A DNA stretch of 45,831 bases, from contig NZ_NDHW01000082.1 of the NCBI RefSeq assembly GCF_002251945.1, positions 1-45,831 of the forward strand, read 5' to 3'. This document shows positions 26,365 through 35,548 of the stretch, piece by piece; the stretch's first letter is position 1, and the number at the start of each line of letters is the position of its first letter. Origin of the DNA: Pseudanabaena sp. SR411 (GTDB taxonomy: Bacteria; Cyanobacteriota; Cyanobacteriia; Pseudanabaenales; Pseudanabaenaceae). A program made the position numbers and the translations under genes. A model generated the notes under the pieces. It saw only the letters and a list, made by a program, of their open reading frames with translations, had not been told where the DNA came from and made no database searches.

Positions 26365-26958
26365 TTACATTCTCTTGATAATAAATTCTGTAATTTTGAC
26401 TAATCCTTCTTGAGTTTTAAGATTACTAAATATAAAGGGTTTATCACCTCGCATTTTTCGAGCATCGCGATCCATGACACTTAGATCTGCACCAACATAG
26501 GGGGCAAGATCAATTTTATTAATTACTAATAAGTCAGATTTTGTAATCCCTGGCCCACCTTTGCGAGGGATTTTGTCACCTGCGGCAACATCGATCACAT
26601 AAAGCGTCAAATCTACAAGTTCAGGGCTAAAGGTAGAAGCGAGATTATCACCGCCGCTCTCAACAAAAAGTAAATCTAAATCGGTAAAGCGAAGTTCTAA
26701 TTGCTCGATCGCCGCCAGATTCATCGAAGCATCTTCACGAATAGCGGTATGCGGACAACCACCTGTCTCTACTCCTACAATGCGATCGCGGGATAGAGCC
26801 TCACTGCGAACTAAAAATTGCGCGTCTTCTTGGGTATAGATGTCATTGGTGACAACAGCAATCTGGAAATGCGATCGCATGGATTTACAAAGAGAATCAA
26901 CAAGAGCCGTTTTTCCAGAACCAACGGGACCAGCTACTCCAACACGAAATGGTGACAT
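26365..26958 (-). CDS. ureG: Urease accessory GTPase UreG
   Basis: A 197-residue SIMIBI GTPase that drives nickel insertion into urease together with UreE, UreF and UreD/UreH. The P-loop [15 protein letters not shown] is at residues 10-24. The Ni-binding and switch motif [14 protein letters not shown] is present, with the conserved Cys-Pro-His. [15 protein letters not shown] is the G2/G3 part, and [13 protein letters not shown] the base-recognition motif. Length is standard. It is transcribed away from ureEF across a 79-bp gap, an arrangement different from the usual single ure operon. Confidence 0.96.
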   Translation of the reverse strand: MSPFRVGVAGPVGSGKTALVDSLCKSMRSHFQIAVVTNDIYTQEDAQFLVRSEALSRDRIVGVETGGCPHTAIREDASMNLAAIEQLELRFTDLDLLFVESGGDNLASTFSPELVDLTLYVIDVAAGDKIPRKGGPGITKSDLLVINKIDLAPYVGADLSVMDRDARKMRGDKPFIFSNLKTQEGLVKITEFIIKRM

Positions 26959-26984
26959 GGGGATTTATCCTGCTTATATATGAG

Positions 26985-27023
26985 GTAAAGTAGAGACGAC
27001 GCTTTGCGTCGTCTCTACTTTAC
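26985..27023. repeat. 18-bp perfect hairpin between divergent ureG and ureE
   Basis: Arms GTAAAGTAGAGACGACGC (26985-27002) and reverse complement (27006-27023) around a TTT loop. It fills half of the 79-bp space between divergent starts, where a terminator has no obvious role, which argues for a mobile palindrome. It could also influence both promoters. Confidence 0.75.
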
Positions 27024-27037
27024 TGTAATTTTAGCTA

Positions 27038-27508
27038 ATGCACATTGTTACACAACGTTTATCAAGAACGGGTTTATCGACAGAAGCAAAGCAATTGGTT
27101 GATCGCAATTCTCTCTTAACACTTGCACTCATTGCTGAAGATAGAACCCGCAGCCGTCAACGATTTACGACTGTTGAAGGAGAAGAGATTAATTTACAGC
27201 TTCAGAGAGGCACAGTGCTTAGAGAGGGTGACATTCTTACTGATGAGCATAATCAAGCGATCGCCATTGTCGTCGCTAAGCCTGAGCCAGTGATTACGGT
27301 TACCGCGAAGCATCCCCTCGAATTTTTAAGAGCCGCCTATCATTTAGGTAATCGTCATATTTCCTTAGAAATTACGGAAACCTATCTACGCCTATCACCC
27401 GACTCAGTTTTAGAAGATATGGTTTTACAAATGGGATTGACCGTAACTCACGAAACTCAACCTTTTCAACCTGAGTCTGGTGCTTATCATCATCACCATG
27501 ATCATTAA
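27038..27508 (+). CDS. ureE: Urease accessory nickel chaperone UreE
   Basis: A 156-residue UreE. The N-terminal domain carries the GEEINLQLQRGTVLREGD segment, and the second domain contains HPLEFLRAAYHLGNRHI with the metal-site histidine. The C-terminus is a short histidine cluster (HHHHDH, residues 151-156) that would bind extra nickel. It delivers Ni to the UreG/UreF/UreD complex. Its last codons overlap the start of ureF, so the two are coupled. Confidence 0.94.
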   Translation: MHIVTQRLSRTGLSTEAKQLVDRNSLLTLALIAEDRTRSRQRFTTVEGEEINLQLQRGTVLREGDILTDEHNQAIAIVVAKPEPVITVTAKHPLEFLRAAYHLGNRHISLEITETYLRLSPDSVLEDMVLQMGLTVTHETQPFQPESGAYHHHHDH

Positions 27509-28229
27509 TCCCGATTCTTGGCAATTATTACGACTATTGCAACTCACTAGCCCTGCTTTACCAGTTGGTGCTTACAGCTATTCTGAAGGAATTGAATACC
27601 TTTGCAGCAATGGCACTATTCAAACTGAGTCAGATCTGTGTGATTGGTTAAAAAGAGAGATGCATTCTGGATTTGTGACTAACGAAGCGGCGATCGCCCT
27701 ACGCGCTCATCAAGCCATGCTGTCTAACGATATTACCGCTCTAAACTATTGGAATAATTGGTTGTCAGCAACTAGAGAAACGGAAGAAGTCCGTCTCGCC
27801 AGTTGGCAAATGGGGCAGTCCTTAATGAAATTATGGTGGCAACTTCCAGATCATCAAGATGATCAATTAGCGATCCGTAAATCAATCAATGAACTTTTAC
27901 CAACCGCCAAGGATAATGTTCAAGGGAAAGGTTGTAACTATGCGATCGCCTTTGGAATTGTCGCCGCAAGTTTAGGAATTGACGCTAGCAATACAACGGT
28001 TGGCTATATGTATAGTTGGCTATCTAATCTCGTCAGTGCGGCAGTTCGGTCGGTTCCCTTTGGACAAACTACAGGACAACAAGTCATATTCAGGCTCAGC
28101 CCTGATATTCTTCGTAGTTCTCAATTAGCCTTAAAACGTTCAGACGACGAATTGGAATGGTGTGGTTGGGGTGCGAGTCTAGCTTGTGCTAACCACGAGA
28201 CTCAATATTCGCGATTATTTCGTAGCTGA
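27498..28229 (+). CDS. ureF: Urease accessory protein UreF
   Basis: A 243-residue helical UreF. ATG 27498 is preferred over the first in-frame initiator at 27480 because the conserved N-terminus LLRLLQLTSPALPVGAYSYS follows shortly after it, and because it overlaps the ureE stop by 11 bp, consistent with coupling. Conserved features include SYSEGIEYL, GKGCNYAIAFG and RSVPFGQTTGQQ. UreF bridges apo-urease-UreD and UreG in the activation complex. Other ure genes (ureABC, ureD) are not in the window. Confidence 0.93.
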   Translation: MIINPDSWQLLRLLQLTSPALPVGAYSYSEGIEYLCSNGTIQTESDLCDWLKREMHSGFVTNEAAIALRAHQAMLSNDITALNYWNNWLSATRETEEVRLASWQMGQSLMKLWWQLPDHQDDQLAIRKSINELLPTAKDNVQGKGCNYAIAFGIVAASLGIDASNTTVGYMYSWLSNLVSAAVRSVPFGQTTGQQVIFRLSPDILRSSQLALKRSDDELEWCGWGASLACANHETQYSRLFRS

Positions 28230-28232
28230 AGC

Positions 28233-28295
28233 AAACCACTAATAATTTATTAAAACTGTCGTAAAACAACAGTTTTAATAAATTATTAGTGGTTT
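28233..28295. terminator. 26-bp perfect hairpin after ureF
   Basis: Arms 28233-28258 and 28270-28295, AT-rich (AAACCACTAATAATTTATTA...), around an 11-nt loop. It lies 3 bp past the ureF stop and probably ends the ureEF transcript. Confidence 0.7.
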
Positions 28296-28307
28296 ATTGG
28301 CTTATAT

Positions 28308-28395
28308 ATAGCTGTCACCCAAAAGTGAGTAGCGGCGCATTGCGCCGCTACTCACTTTTGGGCTTTATGTCCTGATACACTAGGCGACAGCTATA
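28308..28395. repeat. MITE-like repeat, well-preserved copy
   Basis: The outer inverted ends TATAGCTGTC (28308-28317) and GACAGCTATA (28386-28395) enclose a perfect 21-bp hairpin (28318-28338, loop ATT, 28342-28362) with the core AGTAGCGGCGC. Palindrome, TTTATGT and GGCGACAGCT appear in the same order as at 23255-23365. The element resembles a non-autonomous transposable unit with terminal inverted repeats. Confidence 0.72.
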
Positions 28396-28458
28396 GTGTA
28401 AGTTTGGCAATTTCTTAAAGCTGTTCTAGAATTGCTAAAGCCAATCGATTAGAAAAGT

Positions 28459-29307
28459 ATGGAAACTGAAAACCCCCAACGAGTTACTAATGAACAACTT
28501 TTCTTGGCTAAAGTTGAATGCTTGGAGCAAGAAATACAAGTACTGCGAACGCAGAATATTATTTTAAGAGAGCATTTGGATGCAAAAATTACGCAAGGAG
28601 AACAACTAACGCAAGCTAATCATCGTCTACAAACGGAAATAATTGATCGTCAACAGACAGAGACTGCTCTGAGATTACTTTTAGATCGGCTTTCCAGTGA
28701 AATGAATGATCTCGAAATCATTCTTGATACCACCACATCCCATAGTGATACGATTGAAGCCTTACTTTACGACCGAGCTTTATCACTAGCCCGCGAAGTC
28801 ACTATCGACGGTTTGACCCAGATTGCTAATCGACGAGCCTTTGATCAAAGATTAGAAATAGAATGGCAACGCTTAGCTAGAGAACATTTGCCATTGTCTT
28901 TGTTACTATGTGACGTGGATTTCTTTAAGCGCTATAACGATCGCTACGGACATCCTGCGGGAGATGATTGTTTGCGGACAGTTGCTAAGGCGATCGAGGC
29001 TTGTATTCGTCGTCCTGCTGATCTTGCCGCTCGTTATGGTGGTGAGGAGTTTGCGGTGATTTTGCCGAATACTCTAAAAGAAGGGGCTACCTTTATTGCT
29101 GAAGAAATTTGTCATGCTATTGATAGTTTATGTATTCCCCACGAAGCTTCCTTTGTCAAAGATCGAGTTTCCGTTAGTATTGGCATATCCACAACCTTGC
29201 CCGAAAGGACTGTACATCCAAGAAGCATCATTGAATCTGCGGACAAGGGTTTATATCTAGCCAAAAATCAAGGACGCGATCGCGCTGTATATAGTAGTAA
29301 CTATTAA
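28459..29307 (+). CDS. Diguanylate cyclase with N-terminal coiled coil
   Basis: A 282-residue protein. Residues 10-100 are a predicted coiled coil (ECLEQEIQVLRTQNIILREH, then heptad-rich text). The GGDEF domain covers about 110-280, with the catalytic GGEEF motif in AARYGGEEFAVILP (near 194-198), the metal-binding DVDFFKRYNDRYGH and an I-site RPAD five residues before the catalytic motif. It should make cyclic di-GMP. No membrane segment or sensor fold is visible, so oligomerisation through the coiled coil may control it. Confidence 0.9.
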   Translation: METENPQRVTNEQLFLAKVECLEQEIQVLRTQNIILREHLDAKITQGEQLTQANHRLQTEIIDRQQTETALRLLLDRLSSEMNDLEIILDTTTSHSDTIEALLYDRALSLAREVTIDGLTQIANRRAFDQRLEIEWQRLAREHLPLSLLLCDVDFFKRYNDRYGHPAGDDCLRTVAKAIEACIRRPADLAARYGGEEFAVILPNTLKEGATFIAEEICHAIDSLCIPHEASFVKDRVSVSIGISTTLPERTVHPRSIIESADKGLYLAKNQGRDRAVYSSNY

Positions 29308-29351
29308 TGTGATGTATTGATGTGATAAAGCTAGATCCCATTAGAGTTTGT

Positions 29352-30365
29352 TTATTTTGAGGCGATCGCCTTTTCGATCTTGACTGCATTTACACAATTT
29401 CCACTTTGCTCAAATTCAGTAATGTTGGCAAGTGTAGTTTCGGCGATATTTGCTAAAGCTTGGCTGGTAAAGAAAGCCTGATGTCCCGTCACAATCACAT
29501 TGGGGAACGTTAACAAGCGCTGAAATGTATCATCTTGAATAACTTCGTTGGATAAGTCTTCAAAAAATAAGTCTGCTTCCTGTTCGTATACATCAATGCC
29601 AAGATAGCCAATTGCACCTGCTTTCAGCCCATCAATCGCGGCTTGGGTATCAATCAAACCACCACGACTAGTATTAATCAGCATTGTGCCAGCTTTCATT
29701 TGAGCGATCGCTTCTGTATTAATTAAATGATGTGAATCGGGAGTCAGGGGACAATGGAGCGAAATAATATCTGACTGGGCAAATAATTCTGATATTTGCA
29801 CATAGGTCATTCCCATTTCTAAGCAAGCAGAATTCTGATAAGCATCATAGCCGATTAATTTACAACCAAATCCCCGCATAATCTGGGCAAAAATTGCTCC
29901 AATCCGACCAGTTCCAATTACACCAACCGTTGCCCCATGCAGATCGAAACCAAGTAATCCTTCGATGGAGAAGTTGCCTTCTCTAACACGGTTATAGGCG
30001 CGATGGACTTTACGATTAAGCGATAAAATTAAAGCAACGGCATGTTCGGCTACTGCATAGGGAGAATAAGCGGGAACACGCACAATCGTCAGCCCTAAAT
30101 GTGATGCAGCAACTAAATCCACATGATTAACCCCCGCTGATCGCAGCGCAATTAACGATGTCCCACCTTGGGCAAGCTTCTCTAACATTTCCGCATCAAG
30201 GTAATCATTAATGAAAATGCAGACTGCGGAATATCCTACGGCTAGGGAAATAGTCTCATGGCTGAGATGACATTCAAAAAAATTTATTTCATGTTGATGC
30301 TGCTCATTGGCTACATTAAAAGACTGGCGATCATAGGGCTTGGTATTGAAAAAGGCGACTTTCAT
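29352..30365 (-). CDS. ldhA: D-lactate dehydrogenase (2-hydroxyacid dehydrogenase family)
   Basis: A 337-residue NAD-dependent enzyme reducing pyruvate to D-lactate, useful in dark fermentation when linked to glycogen breakdown. The nucleotide fold is GVIGTGRIG (148-156) with the discriminating Asp173 after IGY, which favours NAD. The catalytic residues are Arg234 (INTSRGGL), Glu263 (DVYEQE) and His295 (TGHQAFFT), the positions seen in E. coli LdhA. AGVNHVDL and EHAVALIL are also family-typical. glgP follows in the same direction upstream on the minus strand, a suggestive but not proven metabolic pairing, separated by a hairpin. Confidence 0.9.
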   Translation of the reverse strand: MKVAFFNTKPYDRQSFNVANEQHQHEINFFECHLSHETISLAVGYSAVCIFINDYLDAEMLEKLAQGGTSLIALRSAGVNHVDLVAASHLGLTIVRVPAYSPYAVAEHAVALILSLNRKVHRAYNRVREGNFSIEGLLGFDLHGATVGVIGTGRIGAIFAQIMRGFGCKLIGYDAYQNSACLEMGMTYVQISELFAQSDIISLHCPLTPDSHHLINTEAIAQMKAGTMLINTSRGGLIDTQAAIDGLKAGAIGYLGIDVYEQEADLFFEDLSNEVIQDDTFQRLLTFPNVIVTGHQAFFTSQALANIAETTLANITEFEQSGNCVNAVKIEKAIASK

Positions 30366-30502
30366 GTTTTTTTTGTGAATAATGCCAAGCTAAGTAATGG
30401 TGTAGCCATTTCTTAGCTTGAAAACTCTTACTGGGTTTGATTTTTAGTTCACAAAAGTATGGTGACACTTTTGTGAATTGGGATAAAGTGAGCGGAATTT
30501 TG

Positions 30503-30547
30503 CCGCAAACAATAAAGGCTCGCTAAGCGAGCCTTTATTGTTTGCGG
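30503..30547. terminator. 22-bp perfect hairpin after glgP
   Basis: Arms 30503-30524 and 30526-30547, perfect, with an apex GGCTCGCTAAGCGAGCC. It begins 9 bp beyond the glgP stop (30556) on the minus strand and so ends that transcript before ldhA. Confidence 0.75.
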
Positions 30548-30555
30548 TTTAGAGA

Positions 30556-33090
30556 TTAACCACCGACATTGAGAGTCGCCCTTGCAGGATCATAGGGTTC
30601 CAACTCCACCTTAACGGGTTTCACCTTCCAGATCTCATCACAGTATTCTTTGATTGTGCGATCAGAAGAGAACTTACCAGAACGGGCCACATTGAGAATG
30701 CTCATAGTCGTCCACCGTTCCTTATCCTTGTATGCTTGGCTGACCTTTTCTTGGCAGTCGGAATAGGATTGATAATCAGCCAAAAGCATATATTCATCAT
30801 GGTACTTAAGCGAGTCAACCAAAGGCTTGAACAAGTCCTTCTCACCAGGAGAGAAATATCCCATCGCTAGGCGATCGAGAATATTACGAAGTTCCTCATG
30901 GCTATTGTAGTATTCCATTGGATCGTAACCATTGGCTTTCATTTGATGCACCTCTGGAGTCGTCAACCCAAATAGAAAGAAGTTGTCATCACCAACTTCT
31001 TCACGAATTTCGATATTCGCTCCATCAAGAGTACCAATGGTCAAAGCTCCATTCATGGTGAACTTCATGTTACCAGTTCCCGAAGCTTCTTTACCTGCGG
31101 TAGAGATTTGTTCAGACAGATCAGCAGCAGGATAGATCAACTGACCGAGGGAGGCACTGAAATTAGCAAGGAATACCACCTTGATGCGCCCATGCACATC
31201 AGGATCACGGTTGACCACATCGGCAACTGCATTGACAGCCTTGATGATTAGTTTCGCCATAGTATATCCAGGGGCAGCTTTACCACCAAAGATAAAAGTG
31301 CGCGGTGTGATCTCAATGCTTGGGTTTTGCTTGATACGAAGGTACAACCCGATTACATGGAGTAAATCTAGGTGTTGACGCTTGTACTCATGGATCCGCT
31401 TGACTTGGATATCAAAGATAGAGTTGGGATCAACTTCCACACAATTGTGCGCCATGATGTAATCGGCAAGTTTCTGCTTATTTGCTTGCTTGATGTTCCA
31501 CCAGCGATCGCGGAAGTCTTTATCGTCTATAAAGGATTCTAGTTTGCGAAGTTCATCAAGATGCTTGAGCCAAGTATCACCAATTTTTTCGGTAATCAAT
31601 CCTGATAATGCAGGATTAGCTAACAGCACCCAACGGCGAGGGGTTACGCCATTTGTTTTGTTGTTAAATTTCTCTGGGGATAACTTGTAAAAGTCCTTGA
31701 GAACGTCTTGCTTTAATAGTTCGGAGTGCAGAGCCGCTACACCATTGACGGCGTGACTGCCAATGGTAGCAAGGTTAGCCATACGCACTTTTCTGTTGCC
31801 ACCTTCTTCAATGATTGAGAGACGGGTAAGTATCTCTTCATCATCAGGAAACCAAGTTTGGACATCCTGCAAAAAGCGGTGATTGATTTCGTAAATGATT
31901 TCTAAATGACGAGGCAACAGTTCCTCAAATAGTGATACTTCCCACTTTTCAAGAGCCTCAGGGAGTAAGGTGTGATTGGTATAAGCAAAGGTGCTTTGGG
32001 TAATCCGCCAAGCCTCATCCCAGAACATATGATGATCATCTACCAATAAACGCATCATTTCAGCAATGCTAATCGCAGGGTGGGTATCATTTAGCTGAAC
32101 AGCGGCATGATCGGCAAGGTTATCTAAACGACCATATTTTTTGAGATGGCGACGAATGATGTCTTGGAGGGAACAAGATACAAAAAAGAACTGCTGCTCT
32201 AGACGCAACTGACGACCTTGGGGGGTGTTGTCGTTGGGGTAAAGAACTTTAGAAATGGTTTCCGATTTGATCTTGGTAGCCACCGCACCGTCATAGTCGC
32301 CAGAGTTAAAGGCTTGAAAGTTAAAGTCTTCGCCTGCTTCGGCTTTCCAGAGACGGAGAGTATTGACGGTGTTAGTTTGATAGCCAGGGACAGGAGTATC
32401 GTGGGGAATACCTTCGACAGTAAAGCTAGGAATCCAACGGGTATGAGGACGACCGCGATCGTCGTTGTAGACTTCAGTATGTCCGCCAAATTTAACTTGG
32501 ACAGTGGATTCGTAGCGCACGACTTCCCAAGGGTTGCCACATTTTAGCCATTTGTCAGGGATTTCAACCTGCCAGCCATGTTGAATTGATTGATTGAAAA
32601 TCCCAAATTCGTAGCGAATGCCATAGCCCATAGCAGGAATTTCTAAGGTGGCAAGGGAATCAAGGAAGCAAGCCGCTAGACGACCAAGACCACCGTTACC
32701 AAGTCCGGGATCGGGTTCTTGCTCTAGTACTTCGGTTAGGTCTAGTCCAGATTCTTTGACGGCTTGTTCGATCGATTCGTACAAATCAAGGTTGATCAGG
32801 CTATTACCAAGATGTCGCCCCATCAAAAACTCGGCTGATAGGTAGTAAACGGTCTTGATGTCTTGTTCGTGGTAGACCTTGAGTGTTTGTAGCCAACGTT
32901 GCAATAGGCGATCGCGGGTGGTGTACGACAACGCCATGTAGTAATCAGTGAAGTTGGCGAGAATCGCTAGTTTGCCTTGTATGTAGAACAGGTTGTCGGC
33001 AAAGGCTCGCTTAAGGGTTTCGATACTTAGACCTGTGCGATCGTCTTCTACCGTAATATTGCTGGTTTGATTAGCAACATTTGTTTGCAT
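30556..33090 (-). CDS. glgP: Glycogen phosphorylase
   Basis: An 844-residue GT35 enzyme that releases glucose-1-phosphate from glycogen. The pyridoxal-phosphate site EASGTGNMKFTMNGALTIGT carries the PLP-binding lysine. LGNGGLGRLAACFLDSLA and YGIRYEFGIFNQ form the N-terminal half, and NNKTNGVTPRRW and QVKRIHEYKRQ the glycogen/substrate region. Length is typical of bacterial phosphorylases. It is transcribed from a 493-bp divergent region shared with the MASE1 phosphatase. ldhA lies downstream in the same direction. Confidence 0.96.
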   Translation of the reverse strand: MQTNVANQTSNITVEDDRTGLSIETLKRAFADNLFYIQGKLAILANFTDYYMALSYTTRDRLLQRWLQTLKVYHEQDIKTVYYLSAEFLMGRHLGNSLINLDLYESIEQAVKESGLDLTEVLEQEPDPGLGNGGLGRLAACFLDSLATLEIPAMGYGIRYEFGIFNQSIQHGWQVEIPDKWLKCGNPWEVVRYESTVQVKFGGHTEVYNDDRGRPHTRWIPSFTVEGIPHDTPVPGYQTNTVNTLRLWKAEAGEDFNFQAFNSGDYDGAVATKIKSETISKVLYPNDNTPQGRQLRLEQQFFFVSCSLQDIIRRHLKKYGRLDNLADHAAVQLNDTHPAISIAEMMRLLVDDHHMFWDEAWRITQSTFAYTNHTLLPEALEKWEVSLFEELLPRHLEIIYEINHRFLQDVQTWFPDDEEILTRLSIIEEGGNRKVRMANLATIGSHAVNGVAALHSELLKQDVLKDFYKLSPEKFNNKTNGVTPRRWVLLANPALSGLITEKIGDTWLKHLDELRKLESFIDDKDFRDRWWNIKQANKQKLADYIMAHNCVEVDPNSIFDIQVKRIHEYKRQHLDLLHVIGLYLRIKQNPSIEITPRTFIFGGKAAPGYTMAKLIIKAVNAVADVVNRDPDVHGRIKVVFLANFSASLGQLIYPAADLSEQISTAGKEASGTGNMKFTMNGALTIGTLDGANIEIREEVGDDNFFLFGLTTPEVHQMKANGYDPMEYYNSHEELRNILDRLAMGYFSPGEKDLFKPLVDSLKYHDEYMLLADYQSYSDCQEKVSQAYKDKERWTTMSILNVARSGKFSSDRTIKEYCDEIWKVKPVKVELEPYDPARATLNVGG

Positions 33091-33583
33091 AGAATTATTC
33101 CTGAATGGTTACTTTGTCTTATTGCCGTTCTGCTGACCCTAAGGCGGAGGGTAATGCCCCTGTCCTATCCAAGCATAAACTTTGAGTTGTTGGTCATTTA
33201 TTAACTGATAATTTATGTTTGAGAGGCATAATATTCACGGTTTCCTGACAATAGCTTAAATTTTTATGAAAAATCTACCTCGATAAGCTCGATAAGCTTT
33301 TAGGGATCACATCCAAGGATTCGACTAGATCGCCGCCCCAGCTCAGTATCATACCTAATCACAAAACGCCCCCCCTTTTTGAACAGCGATCATTCGTCGC
33401 AATTTTCATTATGAAACTGATTTTGGTATTGCTAGTCCCGAATGGGCTGGGAATACCAAAATCAGTCCTTGAGAGTAATGCTTAGGCTTGCTTTCAAAAA
33501 ATGATTTTTGTAATGAGAATCGCTGGAGCATTCGCCCAAAAACATTTAGGGTTGCTATCAGAAAATTTTGACATTGTAACCAA
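33091..33583. other. Divergent intergenic region of glgP and the MASE1 phosphatase
   Basis: About 490 bp with no plausible gene. It has an imperfect hairpin CTGATTTTGGTATT (33417-33430) with AATACCAAAATCAG (33452-33465), and a tandem CTCGATAAG repeat near 33283. The rest holds the two promoters, which I cannot place precisely. The hairpin sits between divergent starts, like that at 26985-27023. Confidence 0.5.
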
Positions 33584-35398
33584 ATGAAATTATTTCTAAA
33601 GACTAAAAAAACAATCAGTACCGCTTGGTGGATTGATAACTTAATTATTGCAGTGGTTTACTTTGTATTGAGTGCATTAGTTTTGCAATTACCGCAGTCA
33701 CAGCTAGGTTCTCCAGTTTGGCCCCCTGCTGGGCTTGCGGTTGGGGCTTTATTGGCAAGGGGGCGATCGCGATGGATAGGAATATTTTTGGGAGCAGCTT
33801 TAAATAGTTTTTTTACTTCTAAAGTTCCTTTGCCTTTTGCTATTTTTGGTGGGCTTGTACCTGCGATCGGTGCGTTAGTCTCCACCACATTAGTCATATA
33901 TTTCAACAAGACCAATGATTTCTTAGGATACGTTAAACGTTTTGTCATGTTTGCTCTTGCAGTCACTTTTAGTGGCACTCTTTTACAAGCTTTGTTAGGA
34001 ACTTTAATTGTATTTTGGGCTGGGTTAATTCCGTGGAATATTTATTGGAGTGTTACTTGGGGATGGTGGGTTGGCGATGCGATCGGGGTGTTGCTATTTG
34101 CACCTTTAATTTGTGCATGGTGGAATGAGCAATCAAGAATAAAATTTGACCATAAGCCAGACCATAAATTCGACAAAAAAGAACTAATTGTATGTTTATT
34201 AATTTTAGCAATAATCTTCCGTTTAGTACTGATAGAAAATCAACCAATAGAGTATTTTTTATTGCCGCCATTACTATGGTCGGCTTTTCGATTTGGGGCA
34301 AAAATTACAACCTTAATTACGATGGTTGTTGCGATGGCTGCTGCCATAAGCACTGCCTATAAATTTGGGGTTTTTTATAAGGTTTCTCAAGAGAGTAACT
34401 CTCTCATATTCTTGCAACTATTTATGGGGGTAATGCTAATTACTACAATTGCTGTCTTAGCCTTAGTTGCTGAAAATAATCGAGCCTCAGAAAAACTACA
34501 AGAACAAGTTATTCTCAAAGATAAAGCTTATACTCAGTTGGATCAAGCCAACAAGAATCTAGAAGATATAATTGATGAGCGTACCAAAGAATTAATAGAA
34601 GCTAATCAAGAAATTAATTCTCTAAATCAACGATTAACTGTAGAAAATTATCGGATGAGTTCAGAGTTAGCAGTTACTCGAAAACTACAAGAGATGATCT
34701 TACCAAGAACAAAAGAATTAAATAGTATTAAAGAATTAGATATTGTGGGATTTATGGAGCCTGCGGATGAAGTGGGCGGCGATTATTATGATGTTTTACA
34801 GCGAAATGGGCGAATCAAAATCGGAATTGGGGATGTTACAGGACATGGTTTAGAGAGTGGCGTAATCATGATCATGGTACAAACTGCGATCCGTACTTTA
34901 CTAATTAATGGAGAAGGAAATCCTGTTAAATTTTTATCTACGGTTAATCAAACGATTTACGAAAATCTTCAACGCATGAATTGCGATAAGAGTTTGAGTC
35001 TGATTCTTATGGATTATCATGACCATAAACTCTATATAAGTGGACAACATGAAAGTGTAATTGTGGTTCGGACAAATGGTGAAATAGAAATTATTGATAC
35101 AGACTCTCTAGGATTTCCCATTGGCTTAACTGATGAGATTACCGAATTTATCTTTGAGTTAGAAATCCACTTAGATTTGGGAGATATAGTCTTGTTATAT
35201 ACTGATGGTATTCCTGAAGCTGAGAACCAAAATAAACAACATTATGGGCTAAAACGGTTAATTCAAGTAATCAGTGAATCCCATGAAAAACCTATTGATC
35301 AAATCAGAGAAATTGTAATTAACGATGTTCGTGAATTTATCGGCTCTCACAAAGTCCATGATGATATTACTTTTATGGTTATAAAGCGTAAAATCTAA
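33584..35398 (+). CDS. MASE1-domain membrane sensor with SpoIIE/PP2C serine phosphatase output
   Basis: A 604-residue protein. Residues 15-295 are a MASE1 sensory membrane domain, with about eight hydrophobic helices and the family start SPVWPPAGLAVGALLARGRS. A coiled coil follows (about 297-370). The PP2C phosphatase domain runs 375-600 and has metal-site motifs EVGGDYYD, GIGDVTGHGLESG and LYTDGIPEA. Such proteins usually act on anti-sigma-factor antagonists or two-component partners. No partner gene is adjacent, so the target is unknown. The combination of MASE1 with SpoIIE-type phosphatase is found in cyanobacteria. Confidence 0.9.
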   Translation: MKLFLKTKKTISTAWWIDNLIIAVVYFVLSALVLQLPQSQLGSPVWPPAGLAVGALLARGRSRWIGIFLGAALNSFFTSKVPLPFAIFGGLVPAIGALVSTTLVIYFNKTNDFLGYVKRFVMFALAVTFSGTLLQALLGTLIVFWAGLIPWNIYWSVTWGWWVGDAIGVLLFAPLICAWWNEQSRIKFDHKPDHKFDKKELIVCLLILAIIFRLVLIENQPIEYFLLPPLLWSAFRFGAKITTLITMVVAMAAAISTAYKFGVFYKVSQESNSLIFLQLFMGVMLITTIAVLALVAENNRASEKLQEQVILKDKAYTQLDQANKNLEDIIDERTKELIEANQEINSLNQRLTVENYRMSSELAVTRKLQEMILPRTKELNSIKELDIVGFMEPADEVGGDYYDVLQRNGRIKIGIGDVTGHGLESGVIMIMVQTAIRTLLINGEGNPVKFLSTVNQTIYENLQRMNCDKSLSLILMDYHDHKLYISGQHESVIVVRTNGEIEIIDTDSLGFPIGLTDEITEFIFELEIHLDLGDIVLLYTDGIPEAENQNKQHYGLKRLIQVISESHEKPIDQIREIVINDVREFIGSHKVHDDITFMVIKRKI

Positions 35399-35401
35399 TC
35401 T

Positions 35402-35457
35402 ATAAGCCCAAATACAAGTAGCGGCGCTTCACGCCGCTACTTGTATTTGGGGCTTAT
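35402..35457. repeat. Hairpin with AGTAGCGGCG core after the phosphatase gene
   Basis: Left arm 35402-35426 and right arm 35432-35457 match except for one extra G. It contains the same AGTAGCGGCG / CGCCGCTACT core as the 28318-28362 hairpin. It begins 4 bp after the stop codon. Confidence 0.7.
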
Positions 35458-35482
35458 AGATACCTGTACAAAATAAATTACT

Positions 35483-35529
35483 AAAACCCGTAAAGTTGCG
35501 CCCCAAAGGGGCGCAACTTTACGGGTTTT
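35483..35529. terminator. 22-bp perfect bidirectional terminator
   Basis: Arms 35483-35504 and 35508-35529 around loop AAA, with GC-rich apex GCGCCCC and AAAA/TTTT ends. It lies between convergent genes (MASE1 phosphatase and the Uma2 gene), the expected place for a shared terminator. Confidence 0.82.
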
Positions 35530-35548
35530 TCTTTATAATTAATTATGC

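Noticed and set aside
26287-26403. A 38-codon frame MKGYSLKVSSSSNLG on the plus strand
   Set aside because: It overlaps the 3' end of ureG antisense and has no ribosome site; it looks like chance in AT-rich DNA.
32199-32547. Open frames on both strands inside glgP
   Set aside because: Shadows of a clearly conserved enzyme; no start signals or family features.
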